Source: Leifsonia shinshuensis (GTDB taxonomy: Bacteria > Actinomycetota > Actinomycetes > Actinomycetales > Microbacteriaceae). Taken from it: a stretch of DNA of 64,000 nt. A model generated the notes under the pieces. The model made no database searches and was not told the origin of the DNA. It saw only the letters and a list, made by a program, of their open reading frames with translations. The stretch's first letter is position 1. Each line of letters starts with the position of its first letter. The stretch covers positions 2,852,001 through 2,916,000 of the forward strand of contig NZ_CP043641.1 of assembly GCF_014217625.1 (NCBI RefSeq), read 5' to 3'. Both the position numbers and the translations under genes were made by a program. Of the stretch, positions 16,638 to 26,315 are shown in pieces.

Positions 16638-16713
16638 TTCCGCCATACAGTTACCAAGACAGCACTATCCAGCACCACGCGACAGCATCGCGTCAGGCCC
16701 GAAGGAGAACGCC

Positions 16714-17553
16714 GTGACGATGGAATCCGCGGTCACCGACCAGGAGCGGTCCAGCCGAGAGCCCGTCCTCTCGCTACGGGGGGTGTCGAAGGGGTTCGGA
16801 GCCGTGCAGGCGCTCACCGACATCCACCTCGACGTCTACCCGGGTGAGGTCGTCGCCCTCGTCGGCGACAACGGGGCCGGGAAGTCGACCCTGGTCAAGA
16901 TCCTCGCGGGAGTGCACCCGCAGGACGCCGGGACGATCACCTTCGACGGCCAGGACGTGAGCATCCCCTCGCCGGCCGCGTCCCGCTCGCTCGGCATCGC
17001 CACGGTCTTCCAGGATCTCGCGCTCTGCGACAACCTCGACGTCGTGTCCAATCTCTTCCTCGGTCGGGAGATCACCCGAGGAACGCTCGACGAGGAGGAG
17101 ATGGAGAAGCGGTCGTGGAGCCTGCTGCGGCAGCTCTCGGCGCGGATCCCGTCGGTCCGCATCGCCGTCGCGTCGCTCTCCGGAGGCCAGCGCCAGACGG
17201 TCGCGATCGCCCGTTCGCTGATCGGCGACCCGCGCATCGTCATCCTGGACGAGCCGACGGCGGCCCTCGGTGTCGCCCAGACCGCCGAGGTGCTGAACCT
17301 GATCGAGCGGCTGCGCGAGCGCGGCCTCGGGGTCATCCTGATCAGCCACAACATGGCCGACGTCCAGGCGGTCGCCGACCGTGTGGCCGTCCTGCGGCTC
17401 GGCCGCAACAACGGGGACTTCCGGGTTCCCGACGTCAGCTACGAAGAGATCATCTCGGCGATCACCGGCGCCACCGACAACGTCGTCGCGCAGCGGGCCG
17501 AACGCATCGAGGAGCGCGTGGAGCGCATCGAGAACAGCGAAGGGAACGCCTGA
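16714..17553 (+). CDS. Sugar ABC transporter ATP-binding protein (single cassette)
   Basis: 279-residue ATPase energising the importer. It contains Walker A GDNGAGKST, signature LSGGQRQ, Walker B IVILDEPTAA and the switch SHN. It has only one nucleotide-binding domain, about half the length of RbsA/XylG, so it should dimerise. A 30-residue charged tail (ERIEERVERIEN) could form a short coiled coil. GTG start at 16714 follows GAAGGAG. The stop TGA overlaps the permease ATG by one base. Confidence 0.92.
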   Translation: MTMESAVTDQERSSREPVLSLRGVSKGFGAVQALTDIHLDVYPGEVVALVGDNGAGKSTLVKILAGVHPQDAGTITFDGQDVSIPSPAASRSLGIATVFQDLALCDNLDVVSNLFLGREITRGTLDEEEMEKRSWSLLRQLSARIPSVRIAVASLSGGQRQTVAIARSLIGDPRIVILDEPTAALGVAQTAEVLNLIERLRERGLGVILISHNMADVQAVADRVAVLRLGRNNGDFRVPDVSYEEIISAITGATDNVVAQRAERIEERVERIENSEGNA

Positions 17554-18806
17554 TGACCAAGGCACCAGAGACTCCGGCCCAGGTCGCTGCCGACCTCCAG
17601 GACGAGCGGCTCATCCGCGAGGAGGGGCTGGGCGGCGCGGTCCGCGCGTTCGGCCGCCGCGTGCGCGGCGGCGACCTCGGCTCCCTGCCGGTCGTCGTCG
17701 GGCTCATCGTGATCTGGGTGGTCTTCCAGATCCTCAACCCCAACTTCCTGAGCGCGAACAACCTGGTCAACCTGACTCTGCAGTGCGCCGCGATCGGCAC
17801 GATCTCGATCGGCATCGTGCTCGTGCTGCTGCTCGGGCAGATCGACCTCTCCGTCGGCTCGGTCAGCGGCGTCGCGGCCGCCATCCTCGGCGTCGCGTTC
17901 ACGCAGCTGCACTGGCCGCTGGCGCTGACCGTGATCGTCGCGATCCTCGCCGGGTCGGTGATCGGCCTCCTCTACGGCATCCTGTTCACCCGGTTCGGCG
18001 TGCCGAGCTTCGTGATCACGCTGGCCGGTCTGCTCGGCTTCCTGGGCGTGCAGCTCTGGATCCTCGGCCCGAACAGCTCGATCAACATCCCGTACGACTC
18101 GTGGATCGTGAAGTTCGCGCAGCAGACCTTCCTGCCGCCGTGGGCCGCCTATGCGCTTGCCGTGATCGCCGCGCTCGCCATGTTCTGGTCGGACTGGCGG
18201 CGCAACGTCCGCCGGCGCAACGCGGGACTCTCCGAGGGCTCGATGGCCGTCGTCCTGATCAAGGCGGGGCTGCTGCTCATCGGCCTGTGCATCGCCGTCT
18301 GGTACCTGTCGACCGACCGCGGCACCGGCGCGATGTTCCTGTTCTTCGTGATCCTCGTGATCATCATGAACTTCTTCCTGACGCGCACGAAGTGGGGCCG
18401 CTCGGTCTTCGCAGTCGGCGGCTCGGTGGAGGCCGCGCGCCGCGCCGGCATCAAGGTGAACCGCATCTTCATCAGCGTGTTCATCCTGTGTTCGACGTTC
18501 GCCGCGATCGGCGGACTGCTCGCCGCGGCCCGCCTCGCCTCGGTCAGCGCGGGATCCGGTGGCACGGACACGAACCTGAACGCGATCGCCGCGGCGGTCA
18601 TCGGCGGCACGAGCCTCTTCGGAGGCCGCGGCTCCGCGTGGTCGGCCCTGCTCGGCATCCTGGTCATCCAGTCCATCTCGAACGGCCTGACGCTGCTCAA
18701 CCTCGACTCGTCGTACCGCTTCATGATCACCGGCGCGGTCCTGCTGCTCGCCGTGATCATCGACTCGCTGTCCCGCCGCTCGCGCGAATCGCACGGGCAA
18801 GGCTAG
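17553..18806 (+). CDS. Sugar ABC transporter permease
   Basis: 417-residue permease of the RbsC/XylH branch with about ten membrane helices; two copies would form the channel. Diagnostic segments are NFLSANNLVNL, GQIDLSVGSVSG, GVPSFVITLAG and AAVIGGTSLFGGRGS. The larger XylH-like size includes a middle hydrophilic insert near residues 210-235. The ATG overlaps the ATPase stop (TGATG), so the two are translationally coupled. Substrate as for the binding protein, uncertain. Confidence 0.92.
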   Translation: MTKAPETPAQVAADLQDERLIREEGLGGAVRAFGRRVRGGDLGSLPVVVGLIVIWVVFQILNPNFLSANNLVNLTLQCAAIGTISIGIVLVLLLGQIDLSVGSVSGVAAAILGVAFTQLHWPLALTVIVAILAGSVIGLLYGILFTRFGVPSFVITLAGLLGFLGVQLWILGPNSSINIPYDSWIVKFAQQTFLPPWAAYALAVIAALAMFWSDWRRNVRRRNAGLSEGSMAVVLIKAGLLLIGLCIAVWYLSTDRGTGAMFLFFVILVIIMNFFLTRTKWGRSVFAVGGSVEAARRAGIKVNRIFISVFILCSTFAAIGGLLAAARLASVSAGSGGTDTNLNAIAAAVIGGTSLFGGRGSAWSALLGILVIQSISNGLTLLNLDSSYRFMITGAVLLLAVIIDSLSRRSRESHGQG

Positions 18807-18844
18807 CCGGACAGCGCTCCGGGCGGGTGTGAGAAGGTGGACCG

Positions 18845-19081
18845 GTGACCCGAACCACCACCTTCCACGCCCGCCTTCTCCGTTCGGGCGTGGATCCGCA
18901 GACCGTGACGGTGCGGGCGTCGTCGGACGTCCCGCCGCGCACGCTGCGGCGGGCGGCGGGAGGCGGCGGGGCGCTCAACTTCGACGTCTACGCACTGCTC
19001 GACGCGGACGGCTGGCCCGCGTCCGCCACGTACACGTACGTCGAGTCCCTCTCGCGCGAGCCGTCCGCCGCCGACGAGTGA
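18845..19081 (+). CDS. Hypothetical 78-residue protein
   Basis: Small soluble protein with no family I recognise. A Shine-Dalgarno-like GAAGGTGG lies four bases before the GTG. Codon use has the G/C third-position bias of its neighbours, which supports real coding. It ends three bases before a long inverted repeat. Role unknown. Confidence 0.55.
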   Translation: MTRTTTFHARLLRSGVDPQTVTVRASSDVPPRTLRRAAGGGGALNFDVYALLDADGWPASATYTYVESLSREPSAADE

Positions 19082-19083
19082 GT

Positions 19084-19140
19084 CGAAGGGCACGTAAACG
19101 CCCCTAAAGCGGTGTTTTAGGGGCGTTTACGTGCCCTTCG
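19084..19140. terminator. Bidirectional terminator-like 25-bp perfect inverted repeat
   Basis: Arms 19084-19108 and 19116-19140 are perfectly complementary over 25 bases around a seven-base loop. It fills the spacer between the small plus-strand gene and the end of the heme operon (hemL), so it can stop transcription from both sides. The inner stem end is A/T-rich (CCTAAA/TTTAGG). Confidence 0.75.
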
Positions 19141-19151
19141 GCGGAGGGGGT

Positions 19152-20516
19152 TTAGGCCGGGGTGGCCTGCGCGGCCGCGCGGGCGGCGGCCGGGAGGGCC
19201 TCGAGGATGCGGCCGACGGCCGTGTCGTCGTGGGCGGCCGTGACGAACCACGCCTCGAAGACGCTCGGCGGCAGGGAGACGCCCGCGTCCAGCATCGTGT
19301 GGAAGAACGGACGGTAGCGGAACGCCTCCTGCGACTGCACCTCGGCGTACGTGCGCGGGGCCGCCGCGAAGTCGCCGAAGACGAAGCTGAACAGGTTGCC
19401 GGCGCGCTGCACGCGGTGGGCGACGCCCTCCGCGGCCAGGGCGTCGGAGACGGCGCTCGACAGGGTGTCGGCGACGACATCGAGCCGGTCGTAGACGGCC
19501 TCGTCGGCGTTCGCCAGCGTGGCGAGGCCGGCGGCGACGGCGACCGGGTTCCCGGAGAGCGTGCCCGCCTGGTAGACCGGGCCGGTCGGCGCCAGGAAGT
19601 CCATCAGCTCCGCGCGCCCGCCGACGGCCGCCAGCGGCATCCCGCCGCCGATGACCTTGCCGAACGTGACGAGGTCGGGAGTGTAGCCGCGGTCGAGGCC
19701 CCAGAATCCCGCCTCGCTCACCCGGAAGCCGGTGAGCACCTCATCCAGGATGAGCAGTGCGCCGTACTCGTGCGCGAGGTCGGTCAGCGCGGCGTTGAAG
19801 CCCTCGTCGGGGGCGACGACGCCCATGTTCGCGGCGGCGGCCTCGGTGATCACGGCCGCGATGTCCGGGCCGTTCGCCTCGAAGGCGGCGCGGACGGCGT
19901 CGAGGTCGTTGTACGGCAGCACCAGCGTCTGCGCGGCCGTCGCCTCGGTCACGCCGGCCGAGCCGGGCAGTGCGAGCGTCGCGAGCCCCGAGCCGGCCTC
20001 GGCGAGGAGGCTGTCGGAGTGGCCGTGGTAGTGGCCGGCGAACTTGATCAGCAGCGGACGGCCGGTGAAGCCGCGCGCCAGGCGGATCGCGGTCATCGTC
20101 GCCTCGGTGCCGGTGGAGACGAGTCGCAGCTTGTCGATGAACGGCACCCGGCCGAGCACGGCCTCCGCCAGCTCGGTCTCGGCCGGCGTGGAGGCGCCGA
20201 ACGAGAGCCCGCGCGCTGCGGCCTCCTGCACGGCGGTGATCACGGCGGGATGCGCGTGGCCGAGGATCGCCGGACCCCAGGACGCGACCAGGTCCACGTA
20301 CTCGCGGCCTTCGGCGTCCACGATGTACGGGCCGCGGGCCGAAACCATGAAGCGCGGCGTGCCGCCGACCGAGCGGAAGGCGCGGACCGGTGAGTTCACG
20401 CCGCCGGGGATGACCCGCTGCGCGCGCTCGAACTGGGCGAGGTTGACGTCGCCGATCGCGACGCCGTCGGCGAGCCCCTGGAGGTCCTGCGAGCCGGTGT
20501 TGAGGTAGTCGTTCAT
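19152..20516 (-). CDS. hemL: Glutamate-1-semialdehyde 2,1-aminomutase
   Basis: PLP enzyme of 454 residues converting glutamate-1-semialdehyde to 5-aminolevulinate. The Schiff-base lysine is in [15 protein letters not shown] (Lys287), and the DEV motif and [14 protein letters not shown] are present. ATG at 20516 forms a 4-base ATGA overlap with the hemB stop; an in-frame ATG nine bases upstream is the alternative. It is the last gene of the heme operon although its reaction is the second committed step; the first (hemA) is divergent at the other end. Confidence 0.95.
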   Translation of the reverse strand: MNDYLNTGSQDLQGLADGVAIGDVNLAQFERAQRVIPGGVNSPVRAFRSVGGTPRFMVSARGPYIVDAEGREYVDLVASWGPAILGHAHPAVITAVQEAAARGLSFGASTPAETELAEAVLGRVPFIDKLRLVSTGTEATMTAIRLARGFTGRPLLIKFAGHYHGHSDSLLAEAGSGLATLALPGSAGVTEATAAQTLVLPYNDLDAVRAAFEANGPDIAAVITEAAAANMGVVAPDEGFNAALTDLAHEYGALLILDEVLTGFRVSEAGFWGLDRGYTPDLVTFGKVIGGGMPLAAVGGRAELMDFLAPTGPVYQAGTLSGNPVAVAAGLATLANADEAVYDRLDVVADTLSSAVSDALAAEGVAHRVQRAGNLFSFVFGDFAAAPRTYAEVQSQEAFRYRPFFHTMLDAGVSLPPSVFEAWFVTAAHDDTAVGRILEALPAAARAAAQATPA

Positions 20517-21493
20517 CGGAGCCATCCCGCGACCTCGGTCGCCCAGTAGGTGAGCACGGCGTCGGCGCCCGCACGGCGAACGCCGATCAGGGTCTCCTCG
20601 ATGACGCGCTCGCGGTCGATCCAGCCGTTCGCGGCTGCGGCCTCCACCATCGCGTACTCGCCGGAGACCTGGTAGGCCCAGACCGGCACGTCGCTGATGG
20701 CGGCGACGTCGCTGAGGACGTCGAGGTAGCTGAGGGCCGGCTTCACCATGAGGATGTCCGCGCCCTCGTCGAGGTCGAGCTGCGCCTCGCGCAGTCCCTC
20801 GCGGCGGTTGGCCGGGTCCTGCTGGTAGGCGCGGCGGTCGCCGGAGAGCTGCGAGTCCACGGCCTCCCGGAACGGGCCGTAGAAGCCGGAGGCGTACTTG
20901 GCGGCGTAGGCGAGGATGACGACGTCTGTGCGGCCGGCGGCGTCGAGCGCGTCGCGCACGGCGGCGACCTGGCCGTCCATCATCCCGCTGAGGCCGAGGA
21001 TCTGCGAGCCGGCCTCCGCCTGCGCGATCGCCATGTCGCGGTAGCGCAGCAGCGTGGCGTCGTTGTCGACGTGGCCTTCGCCGTCCAGCACTCCGCAGTG
21101 GCCGTGGTCGGTGAACTCGTCGAGGCACAGGTCGGTCTGGACGACCAGCGCGTCGCCCACCTCGGCGGCGACGGCGCGGGTGGCGACATTGAGGATGCCG
21201 TCCGGGTCGGTGGCGGCGGTGCCCACCGCGTCCCGCGTCTCCGGGACGCCGAAGAGCATGACGCCGCCGACACCGGCCTCCGCGGCCTCCACGGCGGCGC
21301 GCTTCAGGGAGTCGATGCTGTGCTGAGCGACGCCGGGCATGGAGCCGATCGGCTGCAGCTCGGCGGCGCCCTCCCGCACGAACAGCGGAAGGATCAGCTC
21401 GGCCGGGTGGAGGCGGGTCTCGGCCGTCAGACGGCGCAGGGCAGGAGACTGCCGAAGGCGCCGGGGCCGCACAACAGGATGCAACTCACTCAC
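20513..21493 (-). CDS. hemB: Delta-aminolevulinic acid dehydratase (porphobilinogen synthase)
   Basis: 326-residue enzyme joining two aminolevulinate molecules to porphobilinogen. Active-site lysines are visible in YAAKYAS (Lys199) and MVKPAL (Lys251). The metal-site segment reads [14 protein letters not shown]: the first and third cysteine positions of zinc enzymes are kept (Cys123, Cys133), but the middle one is Asp125, a mixed type. GTG start at 21493 with GGGGAG very close upstream; the exact start is slightly uncertain. Confidence 0.94.
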   Translation of the reverse strand: MSELHPVVRPRRLRQSPALRRLTAETRLHPAELILPLFVREGAAELQPIGSMPGVAQHSIDSLKRAAVEAAEAGVGGVMLFGVPETRDAVGTAATDPDGILNVATRAVAAEVGDALVVQTDLCLDEFTDHGHCGVLDGEGHVDNDATLLRYRDMAIAQAEAGSQILGLSGMMDGQVAAVRDALDAAGRTDVVILAYAAKYASGFYGPFREAVDSQLSGDRRAYQQDPANRREGLREAQLDLDEGADILMVKPALSYLDVLSDVAAISDVPVWAYQVSGEYAMVEAAAANGWIDRERVIEETLIGVRRAGADAVLTYWATEVAGWLR

Positions 21494-21558
21494 TCTCCCC
21501 AGCCTACGCCCGCGGCGCTGGGTGCCTGCCGTACGGCGGCGGTCCGGGGAGCCGGCGG

Positions 21559-22353
21559 TCAGGAGGCTTCGGAGCGCTCGGTGGCCGCGGCGGCGACGGC
21601 CTCGATGAGGGAGGTCGCCGTGCGCTCGTCGGCGATCACATCGACACGGAGGCCGTACTCCCGCGCGTCGCGCGCGGTCTGCGGTCCGATCGCGGCGACG
21701 AGGGTGCTCTCGGGGATCGGGCCGAGCTGCACCTGCACCTGCTCGGCCACGGAGCCGCTGGTGACGAGGATGGCCTGAACCAGGCCTTCGCGCACGTCGG
21801 CGACGATGCTCTCCGGCACCGCGATGCCCACGGTGCGGTAGGCGACCACGGACTCCACGTCATGGCCGATACGACGCAGCCCCTCGGTGAGCAGGGGCTT
21901 GGCGATCTCCGAGCGGAGGGTCAGGACGCGGAGCGGGACGACGCCCTCGGTGGCGGCCGTCCACTCCTCCAGCAGTCCGCGGGCGGAGTTGTCCTCGGAC
22001 GGGACGAGGTCGACCGCGTAGCCTGCCGCGGCCAGCGCAGCGGCCGTGGTCTCGCCGACGGCCGCGATCCGCGTGGAGGGCGGGACGACCGCGCGCGCGG
22101 CGCTCAGCACGTCGACCGTGGTGGCGCTGGTGACGGTCACCCAGTCGAATCCGCCGTCCGCGAGCCGGGCCAGCGCGGCCTCCAGCGCGGGGGCGTCAGC
22201 GGTCGGCGCGAAGTTGATCATCGCGGCCACGACCGGCGACGCGCCCTTGGCGCGGAGGTCGGCGGCGACCGAGTCGCCCCACGGCCCGCCCCGGGGCACG
22301 AGCACGCGCCAGCCGGCGAGCGGCTTCGGGGAGGACGGGGTGGGGGTCATCAT
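21559..22353 (-). CDS. hemD: Uroporphyrinogen-III synthase
   Basis: 264-residue HemD-type protein that closes and inverts ring D of hydroxymethylbilane. Sequence is weakly conserved as usual; recognisable are [37 protein letters not shown] and the ending [26 protein letters not shown] at the start overlaps the hemC stop as ATGA, with GGGAG upstream. Context between hemC and hemB makes the assignment firm. Confidence 0.92.
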   Translation of the reverse strand: MMTPTPSSPKPLAGWRVLVPRGGPWGDSVAADLRAKGASPVVAAMINFAPTADAPALEAALARLADGGFDWVTVTSATTVDVLSAARAVVPPSTRIAAVGETTAAALAAAGYAVDLVPSEDNSARGLLEEWTAATEGVVPLRVLTLRSEIAKPLLTEGLRRIGHDVESVVAYRTVGIAVPESIVADVREGLVQAILVTSGSVAEQVQVQLGPIPESTLVAAIGPQTARDAREYGLRVDVIADERTATSLIEAVAAAATERSEAS

Positions 22354-23348
22354 GCGCTCCCGAGCGGGGCCAGGTCGGCGGCCCCCGCGCCGAGCAGTTC
22401 GGCCACCACGCGGGCTCCGACGTCGTGCGCAGCCTCGGTGAGGTCGGCGAGGCCGAAGGAGTCCGGAGTGGCGGCGTGGGATGCCGTGAGCCGCTCGGTG
22501 CCGTCCGGGCGGTACACGGTGGCGGTGAGGAACAGCAGGCCGTCCTCGACCAGCGCGGTCGCGCCGATCGGAGCGGCGCAGCCGGCCTCGAGCCCGGCCA
22601 GCACCGCGCGCTCGGCGGTCGCGCAGGCGTGCGTGGTCGCGTGGTCGACGGCCTTCAGCGCGCGGGCGACGTCGCCGCGGCCGGTCTGCTCGCCCTCGCG
22701 GACCTCCAGCGCGAGCGCGCCCTGGCCGGGAGCCGTCGGAACCTGCGACAGGGCGAAGAAGTCGGTGACCGCGTCGAGGCGGCCGAGCCGGCCGAGACCC
22801 GCGGCGGCGAGCACGACGGCGTCGAGGTCGTCCTCCGCGACCCGGCCGAGCCGGGTGTCCACGTTGCCGCGGATGTCCACGACCTCCAGGTCGGGACGGA
22901 CCGACTTCAGCTGAGCGACGCGACGGGGCGAGCCGGTGCCCACCTTCGCGCCCTCCGGCAGCGTCTCCAGCGTGAGGCCGTCGCGCGCGCACAGGGCGTC
23001 GCGCGCGTCGGCCCGCTTGGGCACGGCGCCGATGACGAGCCCGGGGGCCTGGGCGGTCGGCAGGTCTTTGAGCGAGTGCACCAGGAGGTCGCACTCGTCG
23101 GCGAGGAGGGCCTCCCGCAGCGCGGTGGCGAACACACCCGTGCCGCCGAGCTCGGAGAGCGACTCGCGCGAGGTGTCGCCGTGCGTGGTGACGGTGACCA
23201 GCTCGACGTCCAGCCCGGTCGCCCGCGCGATCGACTCGGCGACGGCGGTGGTCTGCGCGACCGCCAGCTGGCTGCCGCGCGTGCCGATACGCAGCACGCC
23301 GTCGCGTCGCGCGGACGCGCCGTCGGCCTTGCTCACCGTGCCGCTCAC
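22350..23348 (-). CDS. hemC: Hydroxymethylbilane synthase (porphobilinogen deaminase)
   Basis: 332-residue enzyme polymerising four porphobilinogens. Conserved segments are RIGTRGSQLAVAQT, HSLKDLPT, GTGSPRRVAQL and the dipyrromethane cofactor cysteine in EAGCAAPIG (Cys257). The GTG start at 23348 forms a GTGA overlap with the ferrochelatase stop, supporting this start over longer readings. Confidence 0.95.
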   Translation of the reverse strand: MSGTVSKADGASARRDGVLRIGTRGSQLAVAQTTAVAESIARATGLDVELVTVTTHGDTSRESLSELGGTGVFATALREALLADECDLLVHSLKDLPTAQAPGLVIGAVPKRADARDALCARDGLTLETLPEGAKVGTGSPRRVAQLKSVRPDLEVVDIRGNVDTRLGRVAEDDLDAVVLAAAGLGRLGRLDAVTDFFALSQVPTAPGQGALALEVREGEQTGRGDVARALKAVDHATTHACATAERAVLAGLEAGCAAPIGATALVEDGLLFLTATVYRPDGTERLTASHAATPDSFGLADLTEAAHDVGARVVAELLGAGAADLAPLGSA

Positions 23349-24526
23349 GGCGCGAGTCCCGCGGCGGCGGGCTTGAAGCCGAGGCGGACGTTCTCGCAGC
23401 AGCCCGGGCGGCACACGTCGTACCAGGGGCCGAGGGTGGTCAGCGCTGGACGCTGCTCGACCGGGACGCCGTCGCGGCGCTCCAGGACGAGGTCGACCAG
23501 GCCCTTCACGTAGCGGGCGTGGGTGCCGGGGGTCGGCACGCGGACGGCGACCAGGCCGTTCTCCCCGCTGGTCTCCATGGCCTCGTTGTCGAGATCCCAG
23601 AGGACCTCCATGTGATCGCTCACGAACCCGAGAGGGACGATGATCACAGCCTTGACGCCGAGCGCGGGCAGCTCCGCGATGCGGTCGTTGATGTCGGGCT
23701 CCAGCCACGGCATCGAGGGCGGCCCGGAGCGGGACTGGTAGACCAGGTCCCAGCCGATGACGCCGCCGGTGGCCTCCTGCGAGACGACCTCGGCGACGGC
23801 GAGGTGCTGGGCCGCGTAGGCGCCGCCTTCACCGAAGCCACGCTCGGCGGGGCCGGACTTTGCGGCGTCCGTCGACGGGATGGAGTGCGTCGAGTAGAGG
23901 ATGCGGATCTCGGTCGCCGGGTCGATGCCGGGGACGCGCTCGCGCAGCTCGTCGACGGCGTTGCGCACGCCCTCGATGAACGGCTCGACGAAGCCCGGGT
24001 GGTCGAAGAACTGGCGCACCTTGTCGATCTGGATGGTGCCCTCCAGGCCCTTCTCCTCCAGCACGCGGGCGAAGTCCTCGCGGTACTGCCGACAGCTGGA
24101 GTAGGAGGAGTAGGCGCTGGTCGCGATGGCGATCAGCTTGGTGAGGCCGCGCTCCTGCGCCTCGGCGAGGGCGTCCTCCAAGTACGGGTCCCAGTTGCGA
24201 TTGCCCCACAGCACGGGAAGGTCGATGCCGCGCGAGGCCAGCTCGGCCTCCAGCGCGGCCTTCAGCTCGCGGTTCTGGTCGTTGATCGGGCTCACCCCGC
24301 CGAAGTGGCGGTAGTGGTGCGCGACCTCCTCCAGGCGCTCCTCCGGGATGCCGCGGCCGCGGGTCACGTTGCGCAGGAACGGGATGACGTCGTCCTGGCC
24401 CTCCGGACCGCCGAAACCGGCGAGGAGGATCGCGTCGTACGCGACGGGCTCCGTCACGTGCTCCGGCCCGGACGCGGCGGCGTCGGTCGCGCCGAGCACC
24501 CGCGGAACGGCCTCGGTCCCGGTCAC
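23345..24526 (-). CDS. cpfC: Ferrochelatase, coproporphyrin type
   Basis: 393-residue chelatase inserting iron into coproporphyrin III, the actinobacterial/firmicute route (older symbol hemH). Catalytic STHSIP (His214) and the [15 protein letters not shown] start are present. Four cysteines (Cys145 in [11 protein letters not shown], and Cys372, Cys376, Cys377 near the C terminus) suit the [2Fe-2S] cluster known from actinobacterial ferrochelatases. The GTG start overlaps the chdC stop as GTGA. Confidence 0.93.
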   Translation of the reverse strand: MTGTEAVPRVLGATDAAASGPEHVTEPVAYDAILLAGFGGPEGQDDVIPFLRNVTRGRGIPEERLEEVAHHYRHFGGVSPINDQNRELKAALEAELASRGIDLPVLWGNRNWDPYLEDALAEAQERGLTKLIAIATSAYSSYSSCRQYREDFARVLEEKGLEGTIQIDKVRQFFDHPGFVEPFIEGVRNAVDELRERVPGIDPATEIRILYSTHSIPSTDAAKSGPAERGFGEGGAYAAQHLAVAEVVSQEATGGVIGWDLVYQSRSGPPSMPWLEPDINDRIAELPALGVKAVIIVPLGFVSDHMEVLWDLDNEAMETSGENGLVAVRVPTPGTHARYVKGLVDLVLERRDGVPVEQRPALTTLGPWYDVCRPGCCENVRLGFKPAAAGLAP

Positions 24527-25257
24527 TGCAGGACCTCCACGACCTCGGCCGGCTGGATGCGGCGACCGGTGAAGAACGGCACCTCTTCGCGCACGTGGCG
24601 GCGCGCTTCGGTGTAGCGGAGCTCGCGCATCACGTCGACCAGGTCGGTGAGCTCGTCGGCCTCCAGCGGCAGGATCCACTCGTAGTCGCCGAGCGCGAAC
24701 GCCGCGACCGTGTTGGCCAGCACCCCGCGGAACGCGGCGCCCTTGCGCCCGTGCTCGGCGAGCATCGTGGAGCGCTCCTCGTCGGGCAGCAGGTACCACT
24801 CGTAGCTGCGGACGAACGGGTAGACGCAGAGCCAGCCCCTCGCCTCCTTGCCGCGGAGGAATCCGGGGACGTGCTGGCGGTTGAACTCGGCGTCGCGGTG
24901 CACGCCCATGGCGTTCCAGGTCGGCAGCAGCGCCTTGAAGAGGCGGGTGCGGCGGAGCTGGCGGAGGCCCCACTGCAGGGTCTCGGCCTCGGGGCCGTGC
25001 AGCCAGACCATGATGTCGGCGTCGGCCTTGAGGCCGCTCACGTCGTACAGCCCGCGGGTGACGACGCCCTGCAGCTCGATGTCGGCGATCACGCCTTCGA
25101 GCTCCTGGACGGCCCGCGGCACGTCGGTGCCGTCGAGGTCGTCGGGACGCGCGGGGTCCCGGCGCAGGACGGCCCAGAGGGTGAAGCCGCTGGGGCTTTC
25201 GGGGGTGGTGTCTTCGGGGGCGGTCGACTCTGCCGGAACGGCAGCCGGGGTACTCAT
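24523..25257 (-). CDS. chdC: Coproheme decarboxylase (HemQ)
   Basis: 244-residue chlorite-dismutase-family enzyme that decarboxylates coproheme to heme b with peroxide. Aligning by motif to the corynebacterial enzyme places the catalytic Tyr at 146 ([10 protein letters not shown]), the distal His at 129 (QHVPGF) and the proximal His at 169 (AEHG), with spacing as in that enzyme. GAGGGAGA precedes the ATG at 25257. Its presence shows that heme is made by the coproporphyrin pathway. Confidence 0.95.
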   Translation of the reverse strand: MSTPAAVPAESTAPEDTTPESPSGFTLWAVLRRDPARPDDLDGTDVPRAVQELEGVIADIELQGVVTRGLYDVSGLKADADIMVWLHGPEAETLQWGLRQLRRTRLFKALLPTWNAMGVHRDAEFNRQHVPGFLRGKEARGWLCVYPFVRSYEWYLLPDEERSTMLAEHGRKGAAFRGVLANTVAAFALGDYEWILPLEADELTDLVDVMRELRYTEARRHVREEVPFFTGRRIQPAEVVEVLQ

Positions 25258-25330
25258 ACCGACAGTCTCCCTCGCAAAGCTGAGAAGGCAAAAACCGGAC
25301 GGGTCGCGTCAGCGGCCCGGGACCCCGCCG

Positions 25331-25546
25331 TCAGCGACGGGAGGCGGCGACGATCCCCCAGACCGCGCCCCCCACGACGACGGCCACCCCGACCGCGAGG
25401 CCGACGAGCGCCAGCGGGTTCTCGTCGCGGAGCCTGCGGAACCGTTCGGATGCCCGCGCGGGGACGTTGAGCTTGTACTGGATGGCGTCGATCGTGGCGG
25501 CCAGGTCGGCGCGGGCCGTCTCGACGCCGTTGCGGTCAGTTGTCAT
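25331..25546 (-). CDS. DUF3618-type small membrane protein
   Basis: 71-residue protein with an N-terminal helix starting ARADLAATIDAIQYKLN (DUF3618 pattern) and one C-terminal transmembrane segment. Function unknown. It overlaps the end of the preceding gene by 11 bases, so it belongs to the heme operon transcript. A 73-base gap separates it from chdC. Confidence 0.8.
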   Translation of the reverse strand: MTTDRNGVETARADLAATIDAIQYKLNVPARASERFRRLRDENPLALVGLAVGVAVVVGGAVWGIVAASRR

Positions 25547-25946
25547 ACTTGCCCAGCCCCTTCACTGCGTCGATGTCGGACTTGACGCTGGCGATGGTCT
25601 GCTTGGGCGCGGCGCCGTCCATCCTCTTGAACGAGCCGACACCGACGAGCGCGAGGATCACGGCGATCACGACGAGGGCGCCGAAAACGATGAGCGCCGC
25701 GGCCCAGCCGGGCAGAACGACGGCGAGCCCCAGGATCGCTGCGGCGACGAGCACGCCGAGCGCGAAGAAGAGGAACGCGGCGGCGACCACGAAGAGCCCT
25801 ATGCCGATCCCGGCATACTTCGCCTTCTCGGCGTACTCGGCCCTCAGATTCGCCAGCTCGGCCTTCACCAGCTGGATCAGCAGCCGCGGGAGCGACGCGA
25901 TCAGCTCACCCAGCGACTGCGACCTGGCACGTTCCCGATCGGTCAT
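25536..25946 (-). CDS. Phage-holin-superfamily (DUF1469-type) membrane protein
   Basis: 136-residue protein with an amphipathic N-terminal helix (SLGELIASLPRLLIQLVKAE) and two strongly hydrophobic segments, as in the actinobacterial Holin-X/DUF1469 group. Despite the family name no phage genes are nearby. The ATG at 25946 is chosen because the family pattern begins there. It probably acts at the membrane with its two small neighbours; no role in heme synthesis is established. Confidence 0.8.
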   Translation of the reverse strand: MTDRERARSQSLGELIASLPRLLIQLVKAELANLRAEYAEKAKYAGIGIGLFVVAAAFLFFALGVLVAAAILGLAVVLPGWAAALIVFGALVVIAVILALVGVGSFKRMDGAAPKQTIASVKSDIDAVKGLGKYDN

Positions 25947-25994
25947 CGGCTCACCGCCCTTCCGTGGCACCCGTACTGAATGTTCGCGACCGGA

Positions 25995-26309
25995 TCAGGC
26001 CGTCTCAGGATCATCTCGCGTGACGGGGACGACGGCCACCCCCGGCTTGCCGGAACCGGAACGAGTCTCCTTGCGGCGGTCGTTCGCGCGGACCACGGCC
26101 TTCTTGATCGTGATGTAGATCGCCTCGGGCGCCTCGCCGACCTTCTGGGCGACGTAGTCCTCGACGGCGTTCACCTGCTTTTGCACCCCCGGCGACTCCC
26201 AGACCTTGAGGGCGGCCGACTTCATCTGCTCGTAGCGCTTGCGACCGGCGCGCGTGCCGAGCACGTAGCCCACCGCCGCACCCGTCACGAAGAGAATCTT
26301 GCCCCGCAT
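25995..26309 (-). CDS. YtxH-like small membrane-anchored protein
   Basis: 104-residue protein with one N-terminal hydrophobic segment containing GYVLGTRAGRKRYEQMK, typical of YtxH-like or related actinobacterial proteins, followed by a charged helix and a basic tail. It starts 6 bases after the cgoX stop with a Shine-Dalgarno-like GGTGAGACGGA. First of three small membrane-linked genes inserted among the heme genes. Confidence 0.75.
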   Translation of the reverse strand: MRGKILFVTGAAVGYVLGTRAGRKRYEQMKSAALKVWESPGVQKQVNAVEDYVAQKVGEAPEAIYITIKKAVVRANDRRKETRSGSGKPGVAVVPVTRDDPETA

Positions 26310-26315
26310 TCCGTC

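Noticed and set aside
25536..25946. Prophage remnant suggested by the holin-family gene
   Set aside because: No integrase, capsid, lysin or attachment site nearby; the family is common in actinobacterial chromosomes.
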